NCBI RefSeq assembly: GCF_001976145.1
Contig: NZ_MOXD01000012.1
Span: 1 to 64,000 of the forward strand
Origin: Serratia oryzae
Lineage (GTDB): Bacteria; Pseudomonadota; Gammaproteobacteria; Enterobacterales; Enterobacteriaceae
DNA length: 64,000 nt
Reading direction: 5' to 3'
In this document: positions 21,106 to 29,954 of the stretch, in pieces
Numbering within the stretch: position 1 is the stretch's first letter
How the letters are laid out: every line of letters starts with the position of its first letter
Made by a program: the position numbers and the translations under genes
The notes under the pieces: generated by a model
Databases searched by the model: none
Seen by the model: only the letters and a program-made list of their open reading frames with translations
Told to the model about the DNA's origin: nothing

Positions 21106-21911
21106 GCATGATCCTCAACTATAGCGTGCGTGATGCAGAAGAGTGGGCGGCCTTTTCCGGGGATTACAACCCGATCCATTTTGACCTGCAGTACGTGCGC
21201 AACATGGGGGCTGAGCAGTTAAGCGTCCACGGCATGCGCGCCATGCTGGATATGAAACGGCACCTGAGCGCTGCGCTGCTTGCGGCAACGCCAAAGGAAG
21301 ATTTTTATAGCTTCAGCACGCGTCTGCGTCACCCGGTGCTTTGCCATACCCCCTACCAGTTACAGATTACGGAGAAGGGGTCGCAGGTCACCGGCAAGTT
21401 GCTTGACAGTGCCACACAGGAAATCTGTTTCAGCAGTAAGTTGACGGCGGCTCAGCCGTTGGTGCAGGTGAACGGTGGGCAGGAACATCGGTTAGCGTTG
21501 GCAGAGGTGATGGCGCTTAGTCAGCAATTCCCAGGGGATGCGGCAGACGCTGCTCAAACCTGGGGGTTCTTCGATGCGTTGCTGTTCCAACTGGTAGTGA
21601 AGTCACCCGAAACCTTGGCGATGGTGACAGAGACATTGCCAGAGCTGGCTGCGGCAACGCTGATCGAGGTGTTTGCCCAGATCCCGGTAGTGCAGACGCA
21701 TCATGAAACCCACTTCAGCGCGAAATTATTGAGCCCAGATGCGCATTTTCACCTGGTGGATCATTTGGATTATGCCATTCAGCCGATGTTAATCGTGGGC
21801 AATCGAGAAAGCGGTTTTGTATTACGCACCGAGATCCAGGCCAGAGTGCAACAGCAGCCGCTGATAACGACCGCAGTCACATTGAAAACATGGCCGTTGG
21901 CCGGTAATTAA
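21102..21911 (+). CDS. MaoC-type hot-dog dehydratase/hydratase
   Basis: 269 residues. The N-terminal hot-dog domain has F-S-G-Asp21-Y-N-P-I-His26-F-D, the catalytic Asp/His motif of MaoC (R)-specific hydratases, and the downstream H-G-M-R-A motif. The second half (~140-269) has no clear motif and may be a degenerate second hot-dog fold. Predicted role: dehydrating the 3-hydroxyacyl-ACP made by the neighbouring ketoreductase, giving a 2-enoyl chain. Without an enoyl reductase in the operon the product could stay unsaturated or be finished by FabI. The start could also be the ATG two codons in. Confidence 0.78.
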   Translation: MSMILNYSVRDAEEWAAFSGDYNPIHFDLQYVRNMGAEQLSVHGMRAMLDMKRHLSAALLAATPKEDFYSFSTRLRHPVLCHTPYQLQITEKGSQVTGKLLDSATQEICFSSKLTAAQPLVQVNGGQEHRLALAEVMALSQQFPGDAADAAQTWGFFDALLFQLVVKSPETLAMVTETLPELAAATLIEVFAQIPVVQTHHETHFSAKLLSPDAHFHLVDHLDYAIQPMLIVGNRESGFVLRTEIQARVQQQPLITTAVTLKTWPLAGN

Positions 21912-21925
21912 ATAAGGATATAAAA

Positions 21926-22174
21926 ATGGAAAAGTACGAACAGGTTTACAGCACCGTTTGCGAAATGATTTGTGATGCGAAAGATCTGGAGATGTCCGAT
22001 TTATCGCCAGAAATGCCTCTGCACCAACTGAAGCTGGATAGCCTGGACTATGTTGAATTGATGGTGTTGGCCAAGCGTGAGTTTGGTGTGACGCTCACCG
22101 CTGAAATGTTTATCGATAAGCCGGAAATGACGCTGGGCGAACTGTGTCAATATTTGGTAGAGCAGCAAGACTAA
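21926..22174 (+). CDS. Acyl carrier protein
   Basis: 82 residues, acidic, four-helix ACP pattern with the phosphopantetheine attachment site L-D-Ser39-L-D-Y-V-E-L at the start of helix II. It has a ribosome site (AAGGA) seven bases before the start. It is a second, specialised ACP in addition to the housekeeping AcpP expected elsewhere, presumably shuttling intermediates between the ketosynthase, dehydratase and ketoreductase beside it and delivering the chain to the LPLAT-like acyltransferase. The next gene starts 5 bases after its stop. Confidence 0.92.
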   Translation: MEKYEQVYSTVCEMICDAKDLEMSDLSPEMPLHQLKLDSLDYVELMVLAKREFGVTLTAEMFIDKPEMTLGELCQYLVEQQD

Positions 22175-22178
22175 CGCT

Positions 22179-22913
22179 ATGACTAAACAATGGGTATTGG
22201 TTACCGGCGGCAGCCGGGGCATTGGCCGTGCGCTGGTGGAAGAGTTGGCCAAACAGTGGAATGTGGTATTTACCTGCCGCAGTAGCCAGGCGCAGAGTGC
22301 TGAGGTGATTGAAGCCTGCGCCGGTTTACCCGGCTGGGTAGAAAGTTGCGTCTGTGATGGCAGTGATGAAGAGGCCGTTAATCGGGTTGCTCCCGAGCTG
22401 CTGGCGCGTTTGGGCGCGCCTTTTGCGGTGATCCATAATGCGGGTATTACGCTGGATGGTTTGCATATTCAGCAAAACGGCGACAACTGGCGGCAGGTGA
22501 TAGATACCAACCTGAACGCCATATTCTATTGGAACCGGCAACTGTTGCCAGCCATGTTGGCGCAGGGGGAGGGGGCATTGGTCTTAATGTCTTCTGTCTC
22601 GGGTATCAAAGGCAACATTGGGCAAACGGCCTATGCTGCCACCAAGGCGGCGATGATTGGCATGGGCAAATCGTTGGCGCTGGAAGTGGCACGCTTTGGT
22701 ATCAGGGTCAATTGCCTGCTGCCGGGTATTATTGAAAGCGACATGACGGATGCGATCCCCGCCGAGGCATTGAAAGCGCTGCGCAAGCAAATTCCACTGC
22801 GTCGTTTGGGTAAAGCCAATGAGGTGGCTCGCGCGGCGGTGTTTATGATTGGTGATGACAGCCGTTATATGACCGGGCAAACCCTGGTGCTTGATGGCGG
22901 TTTAACCGTCTGA
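22179..22913 (+). CDS. 3-oxoacyl-ACP reductase (FabG-like SDR)
   Basis: 244 residues, the standard FabG length. The NADPH-binding motif T-G-G-S-R-G-I-G is at residues 9-16, N-A-G at about 89-91, and the catalytic Ser139, Tyr152 and Lys156 (Y-A-A-T-K) are all present, with the usual C-terminal G-Q-T-L-V-L-D-G-G. It reduces the 3-keto group after each condensation. It is the last gene of the 11.1-22.9 kb operon; no strong terminator is visible right after it, but an ERIC repeat begins 24 bases downstream. Confidence 0.92.
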   Translation: MTKQWVLVTGGSRGIGRALVEELAKQWNVVFTCRSSQAQSAEVIEACAGLPGWVESCVCDGSDEEAVNRVAPELLARLGAPFAVIHNAGITLDGLHIQQNGDNWRQVIDTNLNAIFYWNRQLLPAMLAQGEGALVLMSSVSGIKGNIGQTAYAATKAAMIGMGKSLALEVARFGIRVNCLLPGIIESDMTDAIPAEALKALRKQIPLRRLGKANEVARAAVFMIGDDSRYMTGQTLVLDGGLTV

Positions 22914-22936
22914 GATCGTGTTTTACTCAGGTTCTA

Positions 22937-23020
22937 AATAATTCGAGTTGTATGCAGGTGGCTGCAGCATTCCCGATGGGACGAGCAATGCAGCCAACAC
23001 CCATACAGCTCGAAGTATGA
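22937..23020 (+). repeat. Internally shortened ERIC-family repeat
   Basis: AAATAATTCGAGTTGTATGC at the left end and CAGCTCGAAGTATGA at the right end are the inverted termini of the family seen complete at 41648-41774; the inner G-C-A-G-C-C-A-A-C block is also shared. The centre is about 40 bases shorter than in the full copy. Confidence 0.75.
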
Positions 23021-23799
23021 CTCGCCTATTGCTGTATTGGGGGGATCTCACCGTCCCTCTCTTCTTTTTTAATCTCGTCTATTCCGATAGCCAACAAATT
23101 CTGCGGTGCTCACTGCCAATATCTTGCTATGGGTAAGCATGGCCGCATTGATATTTTTCACTGATGAATGAAAGTTTTTTAATTGCGGGATTTTTCTTGT
23201 TTATAAACAAGCTTAATCCCGTAAACTATTGTTAATGCATTAATGGTTGTTCATAATGAATTGGTTTTTATTGTTATTTTTAATTTGTCTTTTTTTATGG
23301 GTTGTCGTTTTCATTGGGATTGTTCTTGCCTTGTTTTTTCGATATTTATACTTTGATTTTTTGAGTTAAACGTTATTTGTCAGTAAATTGAATTTTCGCT
23401 GCTTTGTTTTTTATTTATTGATTTTATTGTGTTTTTATCATGCCAGTGGATTTTTGTTGTTTTTTTATGCAGAGTAATGTCGATTAGGATTGGGTTAATT
23501 AAAGCATAATATATTTAAAATCCTGCTGAGTCACCTGCAGAAATATAGTGGCGATTACTATGGTTTCATTGATGCTGGTTATAATTAATTACCTGGGCGC
23601 CATTATTTATAGGCAGGGGAGGTGGGCGCAGGGTTAAAAAAATAGACATTGCAAAGGAGTTCTATTAGATTGTTTTTGCCTGCTTTTTTCATATCAAAGA
23701 ACGGCTTCTGTAGCAGGTATTTAATTCGCCGTTTATTATCCAGAGTTAAAATTAATTTAATCCAAATTGTTCCTATTTCCTTGGATGGAGATGTTATTC
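23021..23799. other. AT-rich upstream region of the tpsA-type gene
   Basis: About 780 bases, unusually T-rich on the plus strand from 23150 to 23520 (runs of T interrupted by single G or A). No coding frame I can support. Composition and position suggest a long, possibly H-NS-silenced promoter region for the two-partner secretion genes. The tpsA ribosome site (GGAG at 23787-23790) is at its end. Confidence 0.5.
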
Positions 23800-26421
23800 A
23801 TGAGTAAAATAATTAGCTCGATAGGCAATACCTCATTAAACCGCCTCACGCTTGCTATTCTGGGCAGCCTGGCGTTTGGTTCCAGCTACGCGGCCGATCT
23901 TCCTGCCAGTGGTGCGGTGAAGTTTGGCACCGGTACCATCAGCCAGCCCACCAACCAGCAAATGCAAATCAACCAGAGCAGTGACAAGCTGGCGATTGAA
24001 TGGCAGAGCTTTAATATCGCCGAAGGCAACAAGGTCAATTTTCAACAGCCGAGCAGTAACTCGATTGCATTAAACCGGGTGGTGGGCACCGAAGGCTCCA
24101 AAGTGATGGGGCAATTGAACGCCAATGGCCGGGTATTCCTGGTCAACCCGAATGGCGTGCTGTTTGGCAGCAATGCGCAAGTGAACGTCGGCGGGCTGGT
24201 GGCATCTACTCAGGATTTGACCACCACCAACTTCTCTCTCGGCAAGTACAATTTCAGCGGCGGTAACAGCCCAGCCAGCGTGGTCAACCAAGGCACTATC
24301 ACCGCCAAAGACGGCGGTGCGGTGGTGTTATTGGGCGGCCAGGTCAGCAACCAGGGGAATATTCAGGCAAATCTTGGCAGCGTGAAGCTGGCAGCCGGTA
24401 AAGCCACCACCCTGGACTTTGGCGGTGATGGGCTGGTAAATATTCAGGTCACCGGCGCGGCGGCCAATGCGCTGGCGGAAAACAGCGGTTTTATCCAAGC
24501 CGATGGCGGCCAAGTAGTGATGAGTGCCGCCTATGCCAATAGCAACGTGTTGCAGACCGTGGTGAATAATACTGGCACCATTCAGGCGCAAACCCTGAGC
24601 AATAGATCGGGCAAGATCGTCCTGAGCGGTGGGCAGCAGGGGCTGGTCAACGTGGATGGCATTCTGGATGCCAGCACAGACCAAGGTAACGGTGGCAATA
24701 TCGAAACCAGCGGCCAGTCAGTCAACGTCAGCGCCAGTGCTAGCGTTGATACCCGTGGTTTTGGCGGCCAGACCGGCACTTGGACCGTGGCTGCCGATAA
24801 GCTGAACGTCAATGACAGCACCAGCAGCAATAAAGTCTCGGCCCGTGCTGTCACCAACAGCCTGCGCACCAGCAATGTGGAATTGATCAGTAACAGCAGC
24901 GATCTCACGCTGGCCAACGATATCAGCTGGAGCACGGCCAACCAGCTGTTGTTGGCGGCGCAGGATAACATCGTGCTGAATGCCAACCTGAAAGCCACCG
25001 GCAAAAATGCGGGCGTAGCCTTTATTGAAGGCGGCGACTATCTGCTGGCTAAAGGGAAAAGCGTTACCCTTTCCGGCCAGGGTGCCAGCTTCAGCAATAA
25101 TGGCCAAAGCTATACCGTGATCCAGAATGTGGCCCAGCTACAGGCGATGGAAAACGATCTGGCGGGCTACTATGTGCTGGGCAATACCATCGATGCCAGT
25201 TCAACGGCGCAGGGGGAAGGGTTTAGGCCGATAGGGAGTTATGAGTCAAGCTCTTTTAACGGTGTGTTGTCCGGTTTGGGCAATACCATTAACCAACTCA
25301 ATATAAGGTCGTTCAATAGACCTGATCAGGCGTATGTTGGTTTATTTAGCGCCCTGTTTGGAGAAGTCCGTAACCTCGGGTTGATTGATACCAAGGTGAG
25401 TACCAATGACTTTGCTGGGGGCGATGGGCAGATTATGGTAGGGGCTCTGGCAGGCTTGACTGGTAGTTACTTTATGAGAAGCCGTATTCACGATGTTTAT
25501 GCGGAAAATGTTAATATTAATACATTATCCGATCGTGGTTGGGGCTGGACTGGTGGGTTATTTGGCCTCATTGGTAACGCAGATATCAACAATGTCTCTG
25601 TCACAGGAACGGTAACGAGTAGTAGTGGTAGAGTCGGCGGTTTGGTCGGCCTAGCCTATGGTTCAATGGCCCCTAGTAACGAACCCCCCCTTTCCAGCTA
25701 TATCAACAATTCCTATGCAACTGTCACTGTTAATGGCAGCGGCGACTATGTGGGAGGCTTAATCGGCATGATTGGTGAAGGGGCAGTAAGTATCCGCAAT
25801 TCTTATGCAACTGGTGATGTTACTGGTACCGGATGGGCGACAGGTGGGTTGATCGGTTATGCCAATAACTCTTTTTACAAAACTATAATCAGCGATATTT
25901 ATGCAACCGGGAACGTGAGCGGTAACAACGGGGTTGGTGGGTTGATTGGCGAATCTTCTTGGAAGGTAATTAGTAATGCTCATGCATCAGGTAGTGTGCA
26001 GGGCACTAAAAATGTGGGTGGGTTGATTGGTAATGCTATCGGTTCTGAACTCAGCGATGTTTATGCCACAGGCAATGTGACAGGTAACGCGGGTAGCATT
26101 AGCGTCGGTGGGTTGACCGGGGTACTCTCACGTTCAGATCTCAAAAATGCTTATGCAACCGGCAATGTGACGGGAGGCAGCAGCGTTGGTGGTTTGACTG
26201 GGACAAGTTTTGTCAGCACCATTACCAACTCTAAAGCCTATGGAACCGTAAAGGGAGATAAGGACATAGGTACGCTGATTGGTGGCCTCGATTTTCTGGA
26301 TTTAGGCAACGGCTGGCACAGTTTACCTAGTCCCGGTGAAAAAAGTGTTATTACGAACTCCTACGGCTACGGCACCGTAAACGGCAAAGCCTGTACTGGG
26401 CAGTCATACTGCGGCCTGTAA
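23800..26421 (+). CDS. TpsA-type exoprotein: filamentous-hemagglutinin N-domain with GLUG repeats
   Basis: 873 residues from the ATG at 23800, chosen because GGAG lies nine bases upstream; earlier in-frame starts lack a site. The signal peptide ends at S-S-Y-A-A-D. The TPS domain (~30-290) contains the diagnostic N-P-N-G-V-L-F and related strands (L-N-R-V-V-G ... G-S-K-V-M-G-Q-L-N-A-N-G), recognised by the POTRA domains of TpsB. A beta-helix follows, and from about residue 560 there are at least eight GLUG-type repeats (G-G-L-I/V/T-G ... Y-A-T-G-x-V). It ends in a Cys pair, C-T-G-Q-S-Y-C. Short for a hemagglutinin and lacking a CdiA-like toxin tail, it is probably an adhesin or a compact secreted protein. 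Confidence 0.9.
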   Translation: MSKIISSIGNTSLNRLTLAILGSLAFGSSYAADLPASGAVKFGTGTISQPTNQQMQINQSSDKLAIEWQSFNIAEGNKVNFQQPSSNSIALNRVVGTEGSKVMGQLNANGRVFLVNPNGVLFGSNAQVNVGGLVASTQDLTTTNFSLGKYNFSGGNSPASVVNQGTITAKDGGAVVLLGGQVSNQGNIQANLGSVKLAAGKATTLDFGGDGLVNIQVTGAAANALAENSGFIQADGGQVVMSAAYANSNVLQTVVNNTGTIQAQTLSNRSGKIVLSGGQQGLVNVDGILDASTDQGNGGNIETSGQSVNVSASASVDTRGFGGQTGTWTVAADKLNVNDSTSSNKVSARAVTNSLRTSNVELISNSSDLTLANDISWSTANQLLLAAQDNIVLNANLKATGKNAGVAFIEGGDYLLAKGKSVTLSGQGASFSNNGQSYTVIQNVAQLQAMENDLAGYYVLGNTIDASSTAQGEGFRPIGSYESSSFNGVLSGLGNTINQLNIRSFNRPDQAYVGLFSALFGEVRNLGLIDTKVSTNDFAGGDGQIMVGALAGLTGSYFMRSRIHDVYAENVNINTLSDRGWGWTGGLFGLIGNADINNVSVTGTVTSSSGRVGGLVGLAYGSMAPSNEPPLSSYINNSYATVTVNGSGDYVGGLIGMIGEGAVSIRNSYATGDVTGTGWATGGLIGYANNSFYKTIISDIYATGNVSGNNGVGGLIGESSWKVISNAHASGSVQGTKNVGGLIGNAIGSELSDVYATGNVTGNAGSISVGGLTGVLSRSDLKNAYATGNVTGGSSVGGLTGTSFVSTITNSKAYGTVKGDKDIGTLIGGLDFLDLGNGWHSLPSPGEKSVITNSYGYGTVNGKACTGQSYCGL

Positions 26422-26433
26422 CAACCAAAATTC

Positions 26434-26460
26434 AGCCTGGCGCAAGCCAGGCTTTTTATT
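26434..26460 (+). terminator. Strong intrinsic terminator between tpsA and tpsB
   Basis: AGCCTGGC-GCAA-GCCAGGCT is an 8-bp GC-rich stem with a tetraloop followed directly by TTTTATT. It lies 12 bases after the tpsA stop, so tpsB is either read by read-through or has its own promoter in the 40 bases that follow. Confidence 0.88.
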
Positions 26461-26502
26461 GCCTATAGCTGGCTATCCAGCGTCACCTGATTTGACAATA
26501 TA

Positions 26503-28200
26503 ATGACAAACAATAAAAAAGACTCCCGGCCACACAATATCTGGCCCTTGCTCCCCCTATTACTGGGATTCAGCAATGTAAAGGCAGCTACGCCAACTAT
26601 TCCAGATGCTGGGCAAAGCCTACGTGAGATTGATACCCGTCGGCCAACTCTGGCACCTTCAACTGCTCCAGATCTGGGTTTACCCACTCCGCCCACGCCA
26701 GCACCGGCTCAGCCCGCCAGCGCTGAACAGCCGACGGTCAAGGTGAACACCTTTACTTTGAGCGGCAATACCCTGTTTCCCAATGCGATTCTGTTGGCGC
26801 AATTGCAGGAATACACCGGCCGTGAACTCACGTTGCCACAACTTTATGAAGCGGCGCAGCGTATCACCACCTATTACCAACAGCGTGGCTATGTGCTGAA
26901 CCGCGCCTATCTGCCGGAGCAAGAGATTGAGAATGGCGTGGTCAAGATCGCGATACTGGAAGCGCACTATGGCGAGATCAAAACCGACAACAGTTCGCGC
27001 CTTTCTGATGCTACCTTGAAGCGCCTGATTGGCCGGATTACGCCAGATGCCGCTATCAACGCCGGTCAACTGCAGCAAACCCTACTGTTGCTGAACGATA
27101 CCCCCGGCGTGCAGGCCCGCTCGACGCTGCTCACCAGCAAAAAAGCCGGAGCCGCCGATCTGCTGGTGGAGGCCAAACCCGCCCCTTTGTTTAGCGGCAG
27201 CCTCGATCTGGATAACTATGGCGGCAAATATACCGGCAAAAACCGCCTGAATGCCGATGTCTCGGTTAACAGTCCGTTGGGCTTGGGAGATCGCCTGCGC
27301 CTGCGCGGTTTGGCCAGCGATGCGCGGCAGTATTATTACTTTCTGTCGTACGATGCTCCGGTTAATCGCTGGTTTACTCGCGTAGGCGCTTCCTACTCCA
27401 ATATGGATTACTCACTGGGCAAAGACTTTGCCGACTTGGACGCACACGGTAATGCCCGCACCACCAGTGCTTATGTTTCTCAACCCTTGTACAGAAGCCG
27501 AACCTTGACTCTCAGCAGCCAGCTGCAGTTTGATGACAAACGGCTGCGGGATGACATCGATTTATTCGACAGCAAAAGCCATAAAAACAGCCAGTTGTGG
27601 ACGGCCAGCCTCAGCGCCAACGGCCAGGATAGCTTTGGCGGCGGAGGCCTGAGCTTTGTTTCTGCCAGCGTCAGCAACGGCCATCTGGAGATTACCGATC
27701 CGCTCACCGCACAGAACGACAGCAAAACCGCGCGCACTGCGGGCAACTTCAGCAAGTTTAATCTGACCGCACTACGCCTACAGATGCTCAGCGAACGCTG
27801 GAGTGTCTATGGTCAGTTCAGTGGTCAATTGGCGTCGAAAAACCTCGACTCCTCAGAGCAATTTTCGCTGGGGGGCGTCAACGGCGTGCGTGCCTACGCT
27901 TCTGGTAACACCAGTGGCGATCGGGGGTGGCTGACCAATCTGGAATTGCGTTACGCGATAACCCCGGCCTGGCAGTGGAAAACCTTCTTTGATTACGGTG
28001 GAGTGAAAACCAGTAAGTCGCCATGGACGATGGATAAAAACCACCAGCGGCGCGGCGCGCTGGGAACCGGTGCCAGCTGGTTTGGTGATAAACGCCAGGT
28101 TTCGCTGCAACTGGCGTGGCGGGTGAATCACCCCGATGACAGTGACAGTCAACGGGATGGCCAGCCGCAAATGTGGCTACAAGTATCACAGGGGTTTTAG
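26503..28200 (+). CDS. TpsB-type outer-membrane transporter (ShlB/FhaC/HecB family)
   Basis: 565 residues. A signal peptide ends at V-K-A-A, followed by a Pro-rich linker (~20-70), a POTRA_2 domain (~75-150, with the motif G-Y-V-L-N-R-A-Y-L-P-E-Q), a second POTRA and a 16-strand barrel with the family motifs G-S-L-D-L-D-N-Y-G and the conserved V-R-A-Y block (here G-V-N-G-V-R-A-Y), ending in Q-G-F. It recognises the TPS domain of the neighbouring exoprotein and threads it across the outer membrane. It belongs in one functional unit with the upstream gene despite the terminator between them. Confidence 0.93.
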   Translation: MTNNKKDSRPHNIWPLLPLLLGFSNVKAATPTIPDAGQSLREIDTRRPTLAPSTAPDLGLPTPPTPAPAQPASAEQPTVKVNTFTLSGNTLFPNAILLAQLQEYTGRELTLPQLYEAAQRITTYYQQRGYVLNRAYLPEQEIENGVVKIAILEAHYGEIKTDNSSRLSDATLKRLIGRITPDAAINAGQLQQTLLLLNDTPGVQARSTLLTSKKAGAADLLVEAKPAPLFSGSLDLDNYGGKYTGKNRLNADVSVNSPLGLGDRLRLRGLASDARQYYYFLSYDAPVNRWFTRVGASYSNMDYSLGKDFADLDAHGNARTTSAYVSQPLYRSRTLTLSSQLQFDDKRLRDDIDLFDSKSHKNSQLWTASLSANGQDSFGGGGLSFVSASVSNGHLEITDPLTAQNDSKTARTAGNFSKFNLTALRLQMLSERWSVYGQFSGQLASKNLDSSEQFSLGGVNGVRAYASGNTSGDRGWLTNLELRYAITPAWQWKTFFDYGGVKTSKSPWTMDKNHQRRGALGTGASWFGDKRQVSLQLAWRVNHPDDSDSQRDGQPQMWLQVSQGF

Positions 28201-28212
28201 TACAGATAACTA

Positions 28213-28249
28213 GCCTCAACGCCCTAAGAAATCAAATGGGTGTTGAGGC
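28213..28249 (+). terminator. Stem-loop after the tpsB-type gene
   Basis: GCCTCAACGCCC pairs with GGGTGTTGAGGC (12 bp with one G-T pair) around a 13-base loop, 12 bases after the stop. There is no T-tract, so this is a possible weak terminator or 3' stabiliser. Confidence 0.55.
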
Positions 28250-28910
28250 AATAGCGTCTATTCAATGCATGAAATCTATCTCGCATAACATACGGCTTCA
28301 TAACAACCATCAATAACACTGAAGTTCCCCTTCACAGAGACAGCATTTTACTCAGCGCCCTACTTCCCGTTGATTGACACAATAGCCAATCTGAACTGAT
28401 TTGGGTGCCATGATTCTAAGGAATTCCCGCTAATTTTAAAGATGCAGAGATTATCTCTATAAATCTTAAGGAGTATTCTGTTATTTTTTATGGAATCATC
28501 TTGATTTTTATTTTTATGGTGATTTTATTCAATTATGGATGATTTGGCAGATAATAATAGTATCTTTGAGTTGCGTAAGATAGGTAAGTATTTATACCAA
28601 TGTGCTTTTTCTATTTATATATATTTACACTTCCTTATTTTTTTAAGCGTTGCGTGTGAAAAATAGTTAACTTGCTAATTTTTTATTTGGATTTTTTTAT
28701 CTCTTTTCCACATGAGTAATGCTTAAGTTTGCATGTTGGTATTTTAAGCAGGTTAATATCTTGGCTGTTGCCTTTAAGCTTATCGGCTATACTCTACCCA
28801 GGATTCAGGATGTTATCCGGAGGCAGGAGTTAATACTCCTGAATGTTATTGTGGAAATGACAAAGGAAAAAGCAATCCACATTTTTCTTTGTGAAGATTA
28901 ACGAGGTACT
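28250..28910. other. AT-rich region upstream of the first fimbrial recombinase
   Basis: About 660 bases with no gene I can support. It is increasingly A/T-rich from 28430. A 60-codon frame at 28719-28901 lacks a ribosome site and any recognisable features. Confidence 0.45.
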
Positions 28911-29459
28911 ATGACCAGTCGTAAGCATTTAACACCTTCTGAGGTGGAGAGGCTGCTTGAGGCAACCCTGAGGGGTAAGAATCCTGAACGCGATTATTGT
29001 CTGATTTGGATGTGTTTTATCCATGGGTGTCGAGTGAGTGAGATTAACAGTTGGCGGCTGTCTGATATCGATCTTGAAGGGGGGAATATCTATATTCATC
29101 GATTGAAAAATGGTTTTTCTACCATTCACCCCTTGTATGTCCGTGAGAGGAAATGCTTACAACGCTGGATGGCAAAAAGAAAGTATTACCGAGGGGCTGA
29201 TAGTGAATGGTTGTTTCTCTCTAACCGAGGCTCGCGTTTATCACGTCAGCGAATCTATTGGTTAATTCGTAATTACAGTGAGGCAGCAAATTTAGAAGTA
29301 AATGCTCACCCACACATGCTTCGTCATGGCTGTGGCTTTGCACTGGCAGATAGAGGAATAGACACGCGCTTGATTCAGGATTTTCTTGGCCATAGGAACA
29401 TTCAGAATACTGTGTTATACACAGCAAGTAACGCCAAAAGGTTCAAGGAAGTATGGTAA
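28911..29459 (+). CDS. FimB/FimE-type tyrosine recombinase (first copy)
   Basis: 182 residues, the compact size of FimB, FimE and MrpI, which lack an arm-binding domain. Catalytic residues: Arg41 (G-C-R-V-S-E), His135 and Arg138 (H-M-L-R-H), His161 (L-G-H-R-N-I-Q) and the nucleophile Tyr170 (L-Y-T-A-S-N). Such enzymes invert a short promoter element to switch fimbriae on and off. It is encoded just before a candidate inverted-repeat switch (29486-29810) and the major pilin gene, the same arrangement as fimB/fimE-fimS-fimA. It is about half identical by eye to the second copy at 40559-41110, sharing nearly all of the C-terminal half. ACGAGG precedes the ATG. Confidence 0.92.
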   Translation: MTSRKHLTPSEVERLLEATLRGKNPERDYCLIWMCFIHGCRVSEINSWRLSDIDLEGGNIYIHRLKNGFSTIHPLYVRERKCLQRWMAKRKYYRGADSEWLFLSNRGSRLSRQRIYWLIRNYSEAANLEVNAHPHMLRHGCGFALADRGIDTRLIQDFLGHRNIQNTVLYTASNAKRFKEVW

Positions 29460-29485
29460 CTAGCAAGTAATTAAATATGTCTAAT

Positions 29486-29810
29486 GAGTCACTTTGAACT
29501 AAATTGCAACATACTCTAAGGATGCCCCAAAATAATGTCAACAATAACGATCCAATATTTTGCTGCCCAGATAAAAATCAATAAAAAACAATAATTTAAA
29601 TCAATTCCCGCGATTAAGAAATGCTTAGAAAGATCTAAGTTTTTTCTCAATATTTACAAGACAAAATCCCCACACAAAAGAAGATTGTTTTTTATCCAGA
29701 ATTTAATTCTGTATAAGGAGATATTTAAGACTATTATTTTTTTAGTTTGATTAAAAATAATATACTTTGGAGTTTTAAACTAAAGGAGTCACTTTAGTTC
29801 AAAATGAATC
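29486..29810. promoter_or_regulatory. Candidate invertible promoter element (fimS-like switch)
   Basis: Left arm GAGTCACTTTGAACTAAA (29486-29503) and right arm TTTAGTTCAAAATGAATC (29793-29810) are inverted repeats matching at 16 of 18 positions, with a perfect 11-base core. They enclose 289 bases of AT-rich DNA, close to the size of the E. coli fim switch, and lie between a FimB-type gene and the pilin gene. The right arm is itself part of a local hairpin (AACTAAAG / CTTTAGTT around GAGTCA), like paired recombinase half-sites. GAGTCACTTT also occurs in direct orientation at both ends (29486, 29786), so deletion cannot be excluded. Confidence 0.68.
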
Positions 29811-29888
29811 GTTTGGCTGGAAAGGTTAACGCTGCTCAATACCTATTGACGTAGGTAGTTTCCAGGCAATGAACTAAATAAAAAGGAA

Positions 29889-29906
29889 TGACATAGGATT
29901 ATGTCA
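29889..29906 (+). promoter_or_regulatory. Palindrome in the leader of the major pilin gene
   Basis: TGACATA-GGAT-TATGTCA is a perfect 7-bp inverted repeat outside the switch, 48 bases before the pilin start. It could be a regulator site or an mRNA leader hairpin. Confidence 0.45.
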
Positions 29907-29954
29907 GAAATAAACAAGTGCGCGAGAAGTGCATTATTTTAAAGGAAAAGTAGT

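Noticed and set aside
19855-22913. Aryl polyene, prodigiosin or polyketide pigment cluster
   Set aside because: Only one ketosynthase, and no chain-length factor, AMP-ligase, aromatic starter enzyme or PPTase is present.
23800-28200. Contact-dependent growth inhibition (CdiA/CdiB) system
   Set aside because: The exoprotein is far too short, has no toxin tail or VENN-type motif, and no immunity gene follows.
28719-28901. 60-codon frame upstream of the first recombinase
   Set aside because: No ribosome site or family resemblance; AT-rich intergenic composition.
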